Part shown: piece after piece, positions 1-14,100 of the stretch | How the letters are laid out: each line of letters begins with the position of its first letter | How positions within the stretch are numbered: position 1 is the stretch's first letter | Assembly (NCBI GenBank): GCA_964020085.1 | Contig: OZ026607.1 | Span: 19,493,606-19,557,605 of the forward strand | Reading direction: 5' to 3' | Source: Micromussa lordhowensis | Taxonomy: Eukaryota; Cnidaria; Anthozoa; Scleractinia; Lobophylliidae | Length of the DNA: 64,000 nt | Notes under the pieces: model-generated | The model's database searches: none | Seen by the model: only the letters and a program-made list of their open reading frames with translations | What the model was told of the DNA's origin: nothing | Made by a program: the position numbers and the translations under genes

Positions 1-1320
1 AATCTTGTAGCTTCCATCCTTATTGTTATTTATTCGCACTTCTGTCGCGCATTGTCGTCCTTGTTTGTCCCTGATCTCTACCGTCACACGGTCATGTTTG
101 TTGTAACACTGTTCTCCCTCTGCGTTTCTTGTGGTCAGAACAAACTGTGCTTCAACTCCAACAGTTCCTTCTTCGAGTCCTTTGCCTTCAGCGACAGATT
201 GACTTGCTTCTGTTTGCTGGAGTATTTCCAGTGTTCCAATTTCTTCAGTGTTGACAGTCTCTAACATCTTTTGGTTTTCCAAGAAAACGAAAATCGGAAG
301 AGCTTTCAGTTCACGCCCAGTTGGCTTAGTAGTTTGATCAATTCCCTCCAAGATTGTTGCTAATGACTTTTTCACTTGAACAACTTCAGCGTTTGTACTG
401 TGTGTTAAAACTTTATCAGCTTTATCCAATGACGATTTGATCACCTCTATTTGATGATCGATTTCGGTCTTCTGCGTTTTTAGACTTCCAAGTGAGTTTT
501 TCGTTTGCTCTTCCATTGCTGCAAAAATAGCTTGCTTCTTCGCTTCAATATTGGCAATTAAATTGTCAACAGTCCTCTGAACGTCTCTCTTCACCTCTTC
601 GCATTGTTGTGCCAGCTTCGCGTAGTCTTCATCAAGTTTGCTAACAGCGGTCATCTTTGCTTGTAAATTACGCCTCTGTGTTTCAATCATTGATTTCATT
701 TCAATCTTTTGTCTTTCAGCTTCTTCTTCTATGTGCTCTAATGCGTGACCAGGATGATCCATCAAAACACAAGTTTGGCAAACTGCAGTTTCACAGTTCT
801 TGCAAAAGTACTTGAGCTCTTCTTTCTCGTGCCGCTGTTTTGCGCAAAACACAGGTCGCTTGAGCACATCCTCATAATCCTGGTCTTGAAAGTCTTTCAG
901 CGCCAGAACACGGTGACCTTTATTGCATCGCATGATGTTGTGCGCAGTTACGCACTCTTGACAACACAATATGCAACACTGGAAACAATAAGAATTCCCA
1001 GAACTTTTCTTCTCACAATTTCCACATCTTCCTTGACTGCTTCGGCACTCTCTGATTGCCAGCACATCAATCAAGCCATTCAGATAAAAACTAGTTGGAA
1101 GGTCTTTCAGATCGCCACTTTCAGGTACTCTGCTAACGGCTCGACATTTCGGGCATCTGATCGCGTCACAGTCATTGCTCATTGTTCCATGCCATTGTTT
1201 TAAGCAGTGCAGACAGAAACTGTGTAAGCATGGCAGATGTTTTGGATCGGTAAATATGTCGGAACACACCGAGCAAGACACTTCTTCACGGAGATTATGG
1301 AGCAACGTTTTGATATCCAT
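1..1320 (-). CDS. TRIM2/3/71-like RING, B-box, coiled-coil, filamin E3 ubiquitin ligase (3' part beyond window)
   Basis: The minus strand is open from an ATG at 1318-1320 to the window edge (440 codons, no intron, no stop). Seen: a C3HC4 RING near the N terminus (C16, C19, C31, H33, C36, C39, C56, C59), a B-box type 1 with zinc ligands from C99 to H136, a B-box 2 (C159, H164, C173, C176, C181, C184, H189, H192), a long charged helical region about residues 195-340 that fits a coiled coil, then from about residue 390 the start of a filamin/ABP280 immunoglobulin-like repeat. In this family the RING recruits an E2 and NHL repeats usually follow the filamin domain, so the missing end probably encodes NHL repeats. 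A single large coding exon is usual for cnidarian TRIM genes. The exact subfamily (TRIM2, 3, 45 or 71) cannot be decided without the C terminus. Confidence 0.88.
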   Translation of the reverse strand, partial: MDIKTLLHNLREEVSCSVCSDIFTDPKHLPCLHSFCLHCLKQWHGTMSNDCDAIRCPKCRAVSRVPESGDLKDLPTSFYLNGLIDVLAIRECRSSQGRCGNCEKKSSGNSYCFQCCILCCQECVTAHNIMRCNKGHRVLALKDFQDQDYEDVLKRPVFCAKQRHEKEELKYFCKNCETAVCQTCVLMDHPGHALEHIEEEAERQKIEMKSMIETQRRNLQAKMTAVSKLDEDYAKLAQQCEEVKRDVQRTVDNLIANIEAKKQAIFAAMEEQTKNSLGSLKTQKTEIDHQIEVIKSSLDKADKVLTHSTNAEVVQVKKSLATILEGIDQTTKPTGRELKALPIFVFLENQKMLETVNTEEIGTLEILQQTEASQSVAEGKGLEEGTVGVEAQFVLTTRNAEGEQCYNKHDRVTVEIRDKQGRQCATEVRINNNKDGSYKI

Positions 1321-4300
1321 GTCTGTCTTTAGAATCAAGAAAACGAAGTACGTTTTTCACCGCCTTCTTGTTCTTAGCTTTTCTTTGTTTTTCTTGGGAA
1401 CGGCTGTTTAATAATGATAATATTTTTCTTTGTACAAACCAATCATGGAACGATATGTTAATCTTTGTCATTTAGTCTTGGAAACTGATCGTGACTCCCA
1501 AGAATGTAACTATGACGTAACAGAAGTATTCATGCTTGCTGTTCAGAGGTCACTGATCACAAAAAAAGGAACTACTACTTGCAAGTCTTTATTTCAATTA
1601 CTTCCTTTCTGAAATGACTTGTAGCGTTCCCTTACAATTGACGACGAGATTACTTTTGTGTGAACGTTGGCTCAAGCAATGTCAGCGCATCAAAGTCTAC
1701 GAGAGTCACGTGGTCTCGCGGAATTCTTCTCGGAAAACTGGGAACTATGAATGCCACGTGGTGTAGCGTTCCAGTCGTCACGCGATACGCATTACAATAC
1801 CAGGTAAATCCCAGCTAATCCAAGGCCGGGTAGTGGTTAAAATCCATTTCCTTGGAACTTTCATCCCTTACCCTCTCCTCTCTCTTCTCTTGCTCTCTTG
1901 GATAAGACAAGTGACCACTAATGACTGCTTTAAGCCTTTCTTTGGGTTTTACCGTGATCCCATATCCATGTATAGCAGGCTGTACTGTACTACAACAGGG
2001 GCAGCCTTGATTGAACAACCCTAAGTCAAAGATTTCTTTGTTTTTTTTTTTAATTTTACGCCACGACGGCCACTCATTCCAATACGTGCACTTTACATTA
2101 CTTCATTGATTTGAGATAAGGGCTATTTGAGCAAAAGCAAGTGAGCTTGAGCGGTGTTCTCTTTCAGGAACCGCGCACGCGCAGAACGTTTGACCGCTGA
2201 AGAAGGAAAGGATTGTTCGCAGAAATAGCCACATGTGACAGAGCTGAAAAACGACTGCGCATGCGTCACTAACGACCCAGTCAGCGGGACCAGTCGGTGG
2301 GCGTCGGCGGACGTCGGCGGGAAAATCTCGACTCAAACAACAAATTCCTAATGTAAAATCAATCACAGAATGATGACGTTATTTTGTCGATTTTTACATG
2401 ACTATGAGAGTTTTTACTCTACAAAACGCTTTATTTATCTTCGTGGGATTGCGTTTAGTGGTCCTTATCGCTGAAACTTTCGAAAGGCTAAGGCTTTTGT
2501 TTATTTTATCGACAATTATTGTGCATAGTTGCTTCACGAGCTGCATTTTCGCGGCACGGACTCTTGACTTCGCGGTAAAATTTCAGTTTGTGTTCAGGTA
2601 TGAAACTGTGGTGTTCAGGAGATATGTTTTAGCACTCTTATTGGTCAGTCTTTTGCAAAAGTTTGAAGCTTATCTGGTCTACCTAAGTCTTATCCAAAGA
2701 AAAAACCCTCGGCGCTTTTCATTTTTTCAAAAATTCCGCCATTTCACTTATATGTTGCTATGGTTTCAATTTGTCATCCCCAGTTTTCCCGCGCGAATTG
2801 ATGACATGCGCAGTCGTTTACATGTGAGCTGCTATCAAATCCTAATTCAACGCTAAATTAGGAAAGCTAAAACAACAATTTCAATAACTCAATGAAAACG
2901 AAACATAACCCGCATTTGAACAATCTGAGAAATCAAACACCTTTTTTAATTTCCTTCCGAAATATAGAAAAAGGAAAACATCAACCAAAACCCAAAACAT
3001 GTTTCGCTTCACGTTTGTCTAGCAAAGGAAATTAATATCACAGAAAGACAAGTTGAATTTAGCTGCAAATTCAAACGAAAATTACTTTTCCGCTACTAAA
3101 TCATTTGTTGTCTAGACCGGGGAAAGATTCAAACGAAATGAAACGAGGTAGAAACAGAACTGAGATATCTATTGACTTTTATCACAGTTCGTATTAAAAT
3201 GGTACAGAGAGTCGATTCGTTACAACCAAGTTGTCTCTGATAATCGCTCCAAAGCTTTTGTTCAATAAAAGGAATCGATAAATACTTGTGACATTCAAAA
3301 AGGTCTGAAGAGTCTCTTGGCCAAGACGAAACGCCGCGTCAGACTTGCCGCGAATTATTTTTTCACAAGTAAAGCTCTTGTTTGTAGATAAATAATGTTA
3401 CTTTTTCTGTCGCATCAGCCAGATTGCGTCGCTAAATCTTCAGTGTTCGCAGAAAGCTGTTGACTGCTAAGGCTAAGACAAAACATTTAAAATCTAATAA
3501 GTCAACATATATTTTTGACATTATGTTGGTCAAACTTAGCCAATAACTCCAGTTAATATCCGCAGGTAAGTTTAAAATACACAATTGCTGTATATTTGCT
3601 GCGGAATTTTCTTTGTGGCTATTCAAACTGGCCGCTAATTACGGAGTTGTGTCGCGATCCGCAACACGACTCAAGCACAGTTTAATTTACGGGAAATGGC
3701 TTGTGTAGCGCATGAAGTCAATTATTTTGCTTTGTGTATAACATCATGAAAACAATATCGATAGCAGTGAAAGTCTATTTCTGTGCGTTGTAATCGGAGA
3801 TTGACGTAAAAGGTTTCATTACTGAAAAACGCACACAAAATTAAAATTACGTGCGTACAAACCTTCTGTTGACGCTAGCATTGCAATGTCAAATTTCTTT
3901 CATACCGTTTATTAATTGTTTGTTTTTATTTCTTCTATACACAACATGGCTTTCCAGTTTCTCACAGTCGCCTTGCAATTTTGATTTCTTGTTGAATTTT
4001 TCGCCGCCAAAAGTCAGTCTTCGGAGATTAAACTGTGTGAGAATCTGAATTATAGACTTTAGTGACGCATTTATCCAAGATTTCGGCCCTATGCGCACAC
4101 AGTAATTATTTCCCATTCGAAGATGTTATCTTTTGGCGTGTTTTTTCAATAAAAGCAATTGTATCAAGGGCCTCTGAAGTCCAAATTTACATGTGGCAGG
4201 CTTTTGTTTTCGAGCAATTAAAACGGAATGAACCTTAAGGACTTAAAATTCGCATAAACGCCACTGATTACAAAGGAATAACTCGCATGGTTCAAGTGTA

Positions 4301-5160
4301 AGTTATTTTCAGTGAATTTTTACCATTTTTGCTGAGAATGCTGGTGTTTTCCGCGTGAAATCGTCCAGCGCTGGTCTTAGTGCTTTTAAGTGTGCATTAA
4401 CATCGATATTTCTAAGCGGTTTTTTATCGTCGTGAAAATCAACCTTTACCTCGGATTTAAATGTACACAAAATTTACATGAGCTCCCCAGCCAATATCTT
4501 GTCGCGCTTTTGCTTTTGTCGCCTGACATAGACAATCAGTGGAAGCTCTCGTTGCCAGATTTGTGGAATTATATTAGCACTACCGCACCAAAATAGATAG
4601 TAGAGCCATTACGGCAGATACCTCGATAATATGTTATTAAGCGGATGTTTTCCAGCGGGCACGAGCGGACGGTCGGCACGTAAGACTCTCGGTTCTGACT
4701 AAAAATTTCCACTGAGCGCGATTTCCACTAAACGCAACAAGATTTTTCGTCGATTTATCCTTTTGAAAAGGTGACCTTAATTTCGCTTCCCAGCGTGTGT
4801 GTTTTCTGTGCTGCCTATTATGTAATTAAGTTAATTGTCTTGTTGGTAGGGATTTGTTCGAAGAATACGGTAGACCCTTCAACAGTCGTTTCATTTGTTT
4901 TTCAGTGCGCAAAATTGACAGCAACTCAGTCAAGGACTATTGGAGCGCTAGTCATTGGACACGCTTGACAAAGGACGTTTCGTAAAACACTGAAGGTAGC
5001 GCTTCGACCTAGGTCGATGCCATTTTACCAAGCTGTTATTAAAGGAGCACAGTGTCTCAGAGGGAGCTGAATACAACTGCAGCTCCTTCGACCTGTAGAT
5101 CTAGTCACAATTTTCCAGCAGGATCAAGCGCTCCTAGAAAGCGCAACGCACTCTTTAGAT
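1321..5160. other. Intergenic region between divergent TRIM-like and DUF885 genes
   Basis: No convincing gene was found. The region should hold the 5' flanks of two divergently transcribed genes. It is mostly AT-rich, with a more GC- and CpG-rich patch at about 2160-2330. Open frames such as 2398-2856 (hydrophobic, 152 codons) lack recognisable domains and splice support. Confidence 0.5.
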
Positions 5161-8100
5161 ATGGGTTCAATGAACCATGAATTGCAATTCCTTCGTGGCA
5201 ATCGTTTTCCGGAGGACTTGGAGCATTCGGGAGATCCAGCACTGCGGAAGGAAAGGCAGATATCGCGAAAAATTCTAGTATTTGCTTCTACTGTAGCGGT
5301 GGTGGGTATCGTTTGTCTGGTGATTGGAATCGCATTGCTCCGAATGAACAGATCAGACAAGATGAACTCTACTCTTGGCCCTGATGACCACAGTGAATTG
5401 GAATGCGAAGGAAAGTCGGTCATACCATCGAAGACCAGGAATTTCACCGACAGTTGCAGTTATTCAACAGAGTTCAAGAAATCAGGTACCTCCCTGTTTG
5501 ATATCAAGCGGTAAAACCCCGGGTAAAGCCTGCCAAAAGATAAATGCGAAACTCCTTCGGCCCACCCACAAATGTAAGCTGACTGAATTTCTTCAACCGT
5601 GAACGACTACTCTATGAGCAATTGATTAGATGTTTTACAATTCAAATAAAAGATCGGTCCTAATATAATTCTAACAGAGGCATAAAGTAGTTTTTAGTCA
5701 ATTATGTGGTCAGAGGTCAAACGAGAGATTTTGGAAACCCATCCCGAAATTAATGCAACTCTTTTTTGTGTTAATATAATTGTTAAGATCTGTAAGGTTT
5801 CGGGAAAAAAGCGTTGTATATGAAAAACTGTGATAGAAAAATATTTACACGAGGTTCAGAAGGTCTTCATAACATTGCTTTGATCGCAAGGATTAATATA
5901 ATACTTTCACACAAACTATTTTTGTGAAAGGAAGTTGAAAGGCGAAAACTAGATCATTCGTTCAGAAATTAAATAACTTTTGTCGTTTGAAAGGAAGTGT
6001 ACATTTCCTCTGCGCCTTCCGGCCTTCTACGAAACGGCAATAAAAAATGTAGATTTTTCGAGTATCCTCGAGCTAATAGCTGGTTGTCATTAAAACGTCA
6101 GGAAAATTAAGAGTAAAAGTCAACAAATCGGTGATTAGTTTATCATATTATCATCAACATTCAGCTTCGTTGATTTCTCATAACTATTAAATGTGAACTT
6201 GATTGCCCTTTTCTTGGATCCAGGGGACGCGCGCTATTTTTTTGCATTCAATTACTATCACTGGAATCTTGAAAATATTCTTCGATTTGAAATGACAAGG
6301 GAAAGAAAAGCACCCGAAAATAAAATTCACAGGGAAAGAATTGGCGAACCCCGGAACATTTCCTTAAAATTCGAAAAGAGCAACAGCATTACAAACAGTG
6401 AGATGTTACTCGTAAGGGAAAGCCAGCCATCGAAATCCCCTGTACCGTATAAGTTCGATTCAAAATATTATTTTCAGCAGAACTTTTCAATTTTGATTAT
6501 ACTTAATAGAAAAAAGTTAATTCATTGTTCAAAATTGTAATTCTCTTTTTATCTCAAGCTTTTCAAAAAGGCATTAAAATACTTAAAACTGAAGGTCGTA
6601 TTGAACTACTCTGAAATGAGAACATCAAAATGAAACTGGTATTTTGTTTTTGAACAGGCTACGTTTATTTCACAGTCGTCCTCAACTTTATCCGGCTATT
6701 ACCTTATCCACGTAACAAGTTTATAGCAGAGAATTCGTGTTTTAATAATTTCGAATTACTGCTCGGCAACATCTTATTAACCCAAACTGGCCAGAGATGG
6801 GCATACTCATTTTGGCCAGTAAGATTCCCGCGCAAAAATCGTCAAATCTGCTTTTTTTTTATATAAAACCTCAAAATCGTGAAACAGGCTTGTTATTATT
6901 TTAATAATAACCCGGCTTTCATAGTCATCAATATATATTCTGACCAAAGTGGATAATTGTAATCAGGAAATGGTCCTCCTTTTCAAAAGAAAGTTGTCTG
7001 CTTTTAAGAATTCGTTTAATATCTGTTCTCGTTGTGGAGTGTGAGTCAGCTTCGCGCAATTTTCGGAATTCGCACTTAATCTCGAGTTTTCGTGACTGAT
7101 TAAAACAGTCAACTCAGATTGTATCAAATGAAAAAATCCGCCCGACATGTCAATGATAGCGATTGATGGATACTCAATTTTCGTAAGGCCTGGTCTTAGT
7201 TAACAGAGGTTACGGATAAAATACTACTTGAATTTAAGCGGTATTGAATTTTCTCTAGCGTCAATGATCAATTCCCTCAGTGAAAACGTGCGAGAAATAG
7301 CGTAATCTAGCTAACTCAATTTTTTTTAGGGTTTCTTTAGAAATAGTTCCAATGCGCTCCGTATTCCATGTAGTATTAAAACTCAAATCAGCAAGCATTT
7401 CAAAGTTTTGCTGTGATACTCCACAAAATTTGACTTAGAATCTACAGTCAAGTCATTTCCTCAAAGCCGAAAATTTGTATTCTATTTTTAACGATATCGA
7501 ATGATATTGCTTTTCAGTTGTAGTGTTTGCATTTGGCTATTTTAAATATTAATTCTTCATTTACTTGTTTTAACACTGGTGTACACTGAAGAGCCACATG
7601 TTCTTAGAGTTTCGTGTTTATCTCGCTCATAAAGTAAAGTTTATCTATTGCCTGTTTTTTAATATTGCATTCTTAAAAAGCATGAAGCGAAAATGAGTTC
7701 AGTTTTCTCTACAGATGAGAATATTAATCAGTATATGATCCTGGTGCCTAAGGCATATAAAAGCTTGGGGAGATGAACTGAAGAAGATCTTGAATGAATG
7801 AATGAATGAACTTTATTTAAGTGTCTGAGTATTTAGCTCAATGTGAACTAATTGTGGACACTAAAACAACATTCGGGCTACAAAGTAAAATTAAAATAGG
7901 AAAATCTCGAGTGTTAAAAAGTTAATTTCAAGTTTACAATCTTTTGTTAAGAAGTTTCATAAAAAAACTTACACAGCCGAAAAGTCTTGCTACCTGTTTT
8001 AAAAAGTTTAAGTATTTAAAAATAGTATTGAAAGAACTTCTGCCCAATGTGGCGGGGAATGGTAAAATACGAGACAGATTAAGACGCCCATGTGCCGAGA

Positions 8101-11100
8101 CACTTCGCATAGTTTAAATGACTAAGAAAGAACTGGAGCCCTCATGTAAAATCAAACACTTTTTTAGACGTAAGGCAATTTTGGCGTGCCGTGACTATTC
8201 TTCATCTGAACAGAAACATCACGATATACTCAGGAACATTACTAAGGCCTACATTATACCGCAAATGGCAAATGAAAAGTCAGTCCTGTTTCTTGTTTTT
8301 CAAAAAAGTTAAATAAAACTATCACAAAAATAGGAGGGGAAGAATTCTAACGTTTAAACTAACGCGAACCGTACCGCTCAAATGAAGTTGCGCACTCTCA
8401 CACAAGGAACAAACTCTTAGAAAGCATTTTCTCGGTAGAGTAATTTCCAAACATAGAATTATAATGTTATAGCTTTGAACACAATTTGTTATCCTTAAAC
8501 TTTATTCTGGCTCACAAGATAAGCAGTGACAGAATCCTTGAAACTAATTTTAATTAAAGCAAGAGAAGGCTGAAATTGTTTCACACAAATTTGTTGTAGA
8601 GGGAAGTTCAGCCGGTGCAACCAAGCGAAACAGAATCAAGCAGTCCAGTGTGGCCGATATCACGCCCAAGCGTGCCGACATCCACGTTATCTTAAAGCCT
8701 GACCCTCGACTGTGGGGCGTGAATATTGATTTCATAATCAACAAACACGATAAATGATGTGATAAGGATATCACGTACATAGCGAAGCCGACTTATTTCC
8801 CTCTAAATATCTCTACCGCAGCGCACTTGGAATATCGTGGTTTTTAAGAAGCTTCGTTCTACGAGAGGCCAAGTTCAAAATGAACAAAAAACTAAAATGT
8901 TAAAAACAAACAGTACAAGATATAAAGGGCATTAAAGTACTGCTTTGTATCAGTTCATTATGTTCACACAGGTTTTTTTCCACAAATATTAAGATCACAT
9001 GCTTTTAAAAGGAAATGGTGTTAGTCTTTGCTGCTAGAGTGAACGAGTTGTTAATGAACTGTGAAAAGGCGCCAGCCGTTGTCATTACACTGGCGATAAC
9101 TTGACTTCACTTCCATAGGCTGTTCTTTTCTCCACGGACTCGTGTACGCCAAGCTTTCTCCAAACACCAGTTCACATTTAATTTTCTATGAAAAAAGCGT
9201 TTCCATGTCCAATGGCATGTGTTTTTGTAGTGATTATCAAAGCAAGATCGCTTTTTCTTCTAATGAACGAGTTCATTAGGGAAGTCAAGTGTTTCTGGAA
9301 GCTTCATTGCACTTGAAAAGAATTGTAGCAATCTCAAAGTGATCTTACGTCGCAATTAATATATAGGTTCTTTAGATTTAAGGATGCTGAATCACTGCAT
9401 GCCATATAGCGGTTTTCATAGAATGCAACAGTATCGATATCGTGTTAGATATTTATTTAAAACATTATAGTGTCATGAATGATTGTTTTATATTACTAAT
9501 AATGGCTTTTACCATAAATAGCTTACTCTAAGAGGTATGCTTTAGAGTATCTAAAGAGTTTTATAATTTTATACCGGAGATAAACTATTCTCTAGAATCA
9601 GTTAACGTTATAATACAGACTATTGCATTTCTTCATATCAGAAGATATTCTGGCGAAGACTAGATACGATGATCTAAGAGACCACATGGGTGTCTTCTAG
9701 AGATAATTTTTTCAATCTAATTTTAGCAAGTGGTCAAACTACGAGACTATTTTAGGAGAGACACCTGATTGGTCAATGTAAAATGACGTAATGAAAGTTA
9801 AGGTATGGTTTTGTTATGCAAAAGAAAATTGCACTTGGATTTTCGGAGCGGAATTCGTAAGAAAAGAGGAGAATAAAATAAAAGAATAACATTTCCAAAC
9901 AGATTTAAATGAGACGATTAAAAAAATCTAAAAAGGATTCAAATGGAAGGCTTAGTCATTTGGTTCTAAGATGAAATTATTCATTCTTCTTACCAACGTC
10001 TGTGAATTTCATTTAAAACTAGTTGCAGAGCCTAACTGTCGGTTAAATCGATATAACTGGATAATTTGTGGTAGAGGCAAATGACTTGAAGTTAACCTGA
10101 AAATGGCGGTCTAAGACATTATCGTGTAGTTTATGAGTTTCTTTCCTGTTCTCATACTTCAGTTCCTTGTCCCCAGGTGAGACTGAATTGGGCCAGTTCT
10201 GTTCTCATGACCTCTGTTTAATTAGCAGCGTGCATGTGAAACTGTTAGTAATCTCGCCTATCTGTAGTGAGTGATCCATTAAAACTTAGACCTGAACTTC
10301 AACTTGACCGAAACAATTATCACCTTTCTGAGTTTTTTTTACCATGCTGCTTCTAATGGAAAGTTAGCTAAACTGACTCAAAAATCAAACACGGAAAAGC
10401 ACACGGTGTCAAAGCTTTTCATTTCCTAGGCGGAATGATTAATATCTCTGAACCTCTACTGACACAATGAGAGCAGCACTGCACGACCGTTTCGCACAAT
10501 TGATGATATTTCTTTCACCATACACACTGAGGACCAAAATAGCTTTAACACATTCACTGAATGGGAATTAACGACAAGATAGTAATGTTACTTGGTTCAG
10601 ATTGAGTCTCTGCAATGATCAAGATGTCTTGATAGATATACAGAGCATTAAGAGTCATCAGTTTTTGCGACTCTGAAAGGAGAACTTAAACTAATGGCTA
10701 CTTAAAGTGGAAAATGAAAAGAAACAGAGGACATGCAAGAAAAAAGGTTCTATAAACCACAGAGGAACAGATCTGGTTTAGGAAGTCGACAACTTAGCAA
10801 TCATGTTGAGTTACAACGTTCTAGTAATAAAATCACGAGGGGGAGCTCAGTTGAACCCTTATGTATAGTGTTCAGATGGCAAGCACCAATTCTTTATCCC
10901 TAGAGTTCAGGGAATTGGTCCGAATATTCCACAGTGATGACTTAGCTGCTTTGATTGGTTGCTGCTAGGTTGCCGCAGCCAATCAGAAAAGCATTACAGG
11001 GTAAATGACTATATTAAACTTTGTTGTCATGAAATATGTATTTTTCAGGTCTCTTAAAATTTGTGAACAAACTGAAAGTAATTTTCTACCAGTTGCACCC

Positions 11101-14100
11101 GTACGAACTGCCGTACAAGCCTCGAGTATCGCCGGACGAAGTTAGAAAAAGCTTTAAAGCTTTTGATCCATTACCAAGCAACATCAAGAGTATCACAGAC
11201 TCTTCACGATCGCTGTTACAAGAGCTTAACACGCTGAGTATAAATACTGTGCTACTGAAGACGAGAGAGGCTAAGGCAGTGGCGGAATTGAAGCATTTCT
11301 TGGAACATAGTTTTGGCAATGTATATGACTTTGACTACTATTCAGGTAATTATCAACTGAAGGCGGCAATTATGTGACTAATGTCCTTTGGACACTAAAT
11401 GTGATGCAACGAATTATATGTGTTTTACAAAAAGCGCTGCTACTCTTTTACAAACGCATCGCTGTTACGTTCCCCCTCCCGACCCAATACAATGTAAAAA
11501 CTCAGGAGAAATTGCAGTTACTACTTTTCAGCATTGTGTGTGGGATGGGGGAGAGATTAGGCAGGTAAAGTTGTATTCGCGTCAATCGTGTGCAAAAGGC
11601 GCCAAAACTGCAAATTTGTCTCAAGACTTTTGTCCATGATTGTAGCTTTCTTGTTGCTTAAGGCGAGTGAACCATGTCGTTACTGCCGTGCTGTTTCAGC
11701 TTCAACTCCAACTACAGCTACCGCACTGAATGCTACTGCTACTGTCGATCTTTCAACAACAGCTACTGTTATTGCTACGGCTGCTGATTCTGCTGCGCTA
11801 CTCTTGAGCTGGTCGTAGCAGCAGTAGCTATAGTGGTCGGTAGTGGAGTTAGACGTATCGGTGATGGTTTGGTGGTAATGGCAGTAGCAGTGATAGTTGA
11901 ACTGGTGGCGATGGTGTGGAAGAGGTGGTTGTGATGGTAGCACGCATTAGAGCTAGTTCCACAGTAGTAGCGCTGGTGGCGGCAGAAGTAAATAAGTGGA
12001 TGTATTACTACCAACACTGTCGCAACCATTCCCACCGCTACAGTCAGCCTACAGCTGCACTTATCACTTCCACGACAGCCATCTCTACCGCTACTGCTAC
12101 TAGATGGCACCACCACCATCCACACTATCACTACAGTTCGCGCTACCAAAGCCCCTACCACTTCCACTACAACCATCTTTACTGCTACCACCCCTACCAA
12201 TAACGCTACCACTACCACCACCACCATCCCGACTACATCTCCCGCTACAACCATCTCTATTGCTACTACTACCGCTACCACTTCCACTACCTCCACCACC
12301 ACTACCGCTGTCACTTCAACCATCTCTACCGCTTGTACTACCGCTACCAAGAACAACTAGCTTTATTTGCATGACTATAAATGCATACAGTGTTGCATAA
12401 GCTTTTGCAAACTAAATCTACAGTCATTGTTATTGTGAACATATAATGAGGTTGTGATATAGCAATCAAGTTACATCGGTTTGATTTGAAATATTGCGTA
12501 GATCAAAACAAAATGAAAAGTGAGAATTTTGCTAATTGCATACAATAAGATAATGATTTGTAAAAGTCATCAGTTCGCCGATGGCTTTTACGATATTGTC
12601 TAGCTATTGCTATTACCATATCATCACCATGACGACAATGAGGACGAGGAAAACTAGTACTACTACTACTGACACAACGGGACAGCGAAAGTCGAAATAT
12701 GTTTTAACTGGACATTGATTCAAGTTAGATGGAAAGAATAACCTTGGCATTTGTTTAATCTTTGATGTCTTTTAGGTCAATGGATGCTTGGCCCAAACAG
12801 ATTCTGTTACATGAAGAATATAGCCAACTTGCCATATCATTTTCGAGCGTTTCTAAAAATGCTCTCTCCAGAGACGTTGGAGGATATGGAGGCCATCATT
12901 GAAGCTTTAAAAAGCTTTGGAAATGGAATAAAGCGATACCAAGAAAATATCGAGCTTGGAGTCAAAGTTGGAATGGTTGGGTCTGTTGAAGAATGTAGAG
13001 TTGGACTTGATTGCTTAAGTCAAAGATACCCAAAACTTTCAGATACCTTGCGAGAAGAGTACATTATGATGGAATCGTTTGGAACTCCATTTCTAACTCG
13101 AGCGTTTATCCTGCGCTTTCAAAACGCGTCGAAACTGTGGTATAAAAAGTATAATGTGTCCTTAGACCAGTCAATGGCAGACAGCTTGATAACCTACGTG
13201 GGCGGCCCTTTAGTTAATTTGCTGCGATACTTGGCTACGGATCACATGAAGCACTGCGTGCCCAGTAATGTTTCCAGCGGTCTTTTCAATCGTCCATTGC
13301 CTCATGTCTACTATAACGGAGTACCTAATATATCTGAGCCCGCGACTATGAAGCTGCCCAGTGGTGAATTGATCGATGGGAAGGCTGGGTATGAGAGAAC
13401 TATGCGATTTTTCACAACAACTAATCATACGGCTGGTAAGTAAAGACCTGTTTATTTTCTTTTTGATTTGCTTTGCTACTTTCAGTGGCGTTTAGAAAAA
13501 CCAAGACTTCTCTTCTTTGAAAATTCGCAATTAAGTCTTGTATGTGAAGGTCATGAAATAAAAACGCGGCAAAGTCGCGCAACTGCTGAAAAAGGCAGGA
13601 AAAGTGCGCAATCGTTAACGGGCGCGGGAAAATCACGAAACGGTTGTCAAGAGCAGAGCGTGCGTTAGCTTTTGGCCAATATTTAACGTGAAATAAATCG
13701 TTGGTTTAGAATCAATAGCAAAACAAAAAATTGCTTTTCTTGTACGCTGACTTTGGGAAACCTTAGGAAATTTAAAACACGGAAAAAGTTATACAGAGCC
13801 TAAATTTTTTCGATGTTCGACGTTCCTAATTCTTCCTCAGTCCTTATAGTCCTTGTTCCAATTTCGTTTTTATTATTATCCCGACAGTAGTGTCTACCAA
13901 AATAATCTATTATTTTTAAGGTATAGCAGTTATCTCGGAGGTACTAGATTTTCCATCGTGTCAAGACTAACCATTGGTCGGTCGGTGAATTCTAAAACAC
14001 GACTTTAAATCTGATAGCGAATCAAATGTAGGTATTTCCCTAACGTCTGTTGCATTTTTTTTCCTTCAAAGAATCTGTTCATCAGCTTGGCTGGTCGCTG

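Noticed and set aside
2398..2856. A 152-codon hydrophobic open frame upstream of the DUF885 gene
   Set aside because: No domain, irregular composition and no splice or start context; hydrophobicity follows from T-rich DNA.
6193..6540. A 115-codon frame in DUF885 intron 1 as a missed exon
   Set aside because: No DUF885-like motif, and exon 1 to exon 2 already join in phase.
11775..12356. A 193-codon minus-strand open frame rich in Val
   Set aside because: Entirely within the low-complexity triplet tract; frames are open on both strands for that reason.
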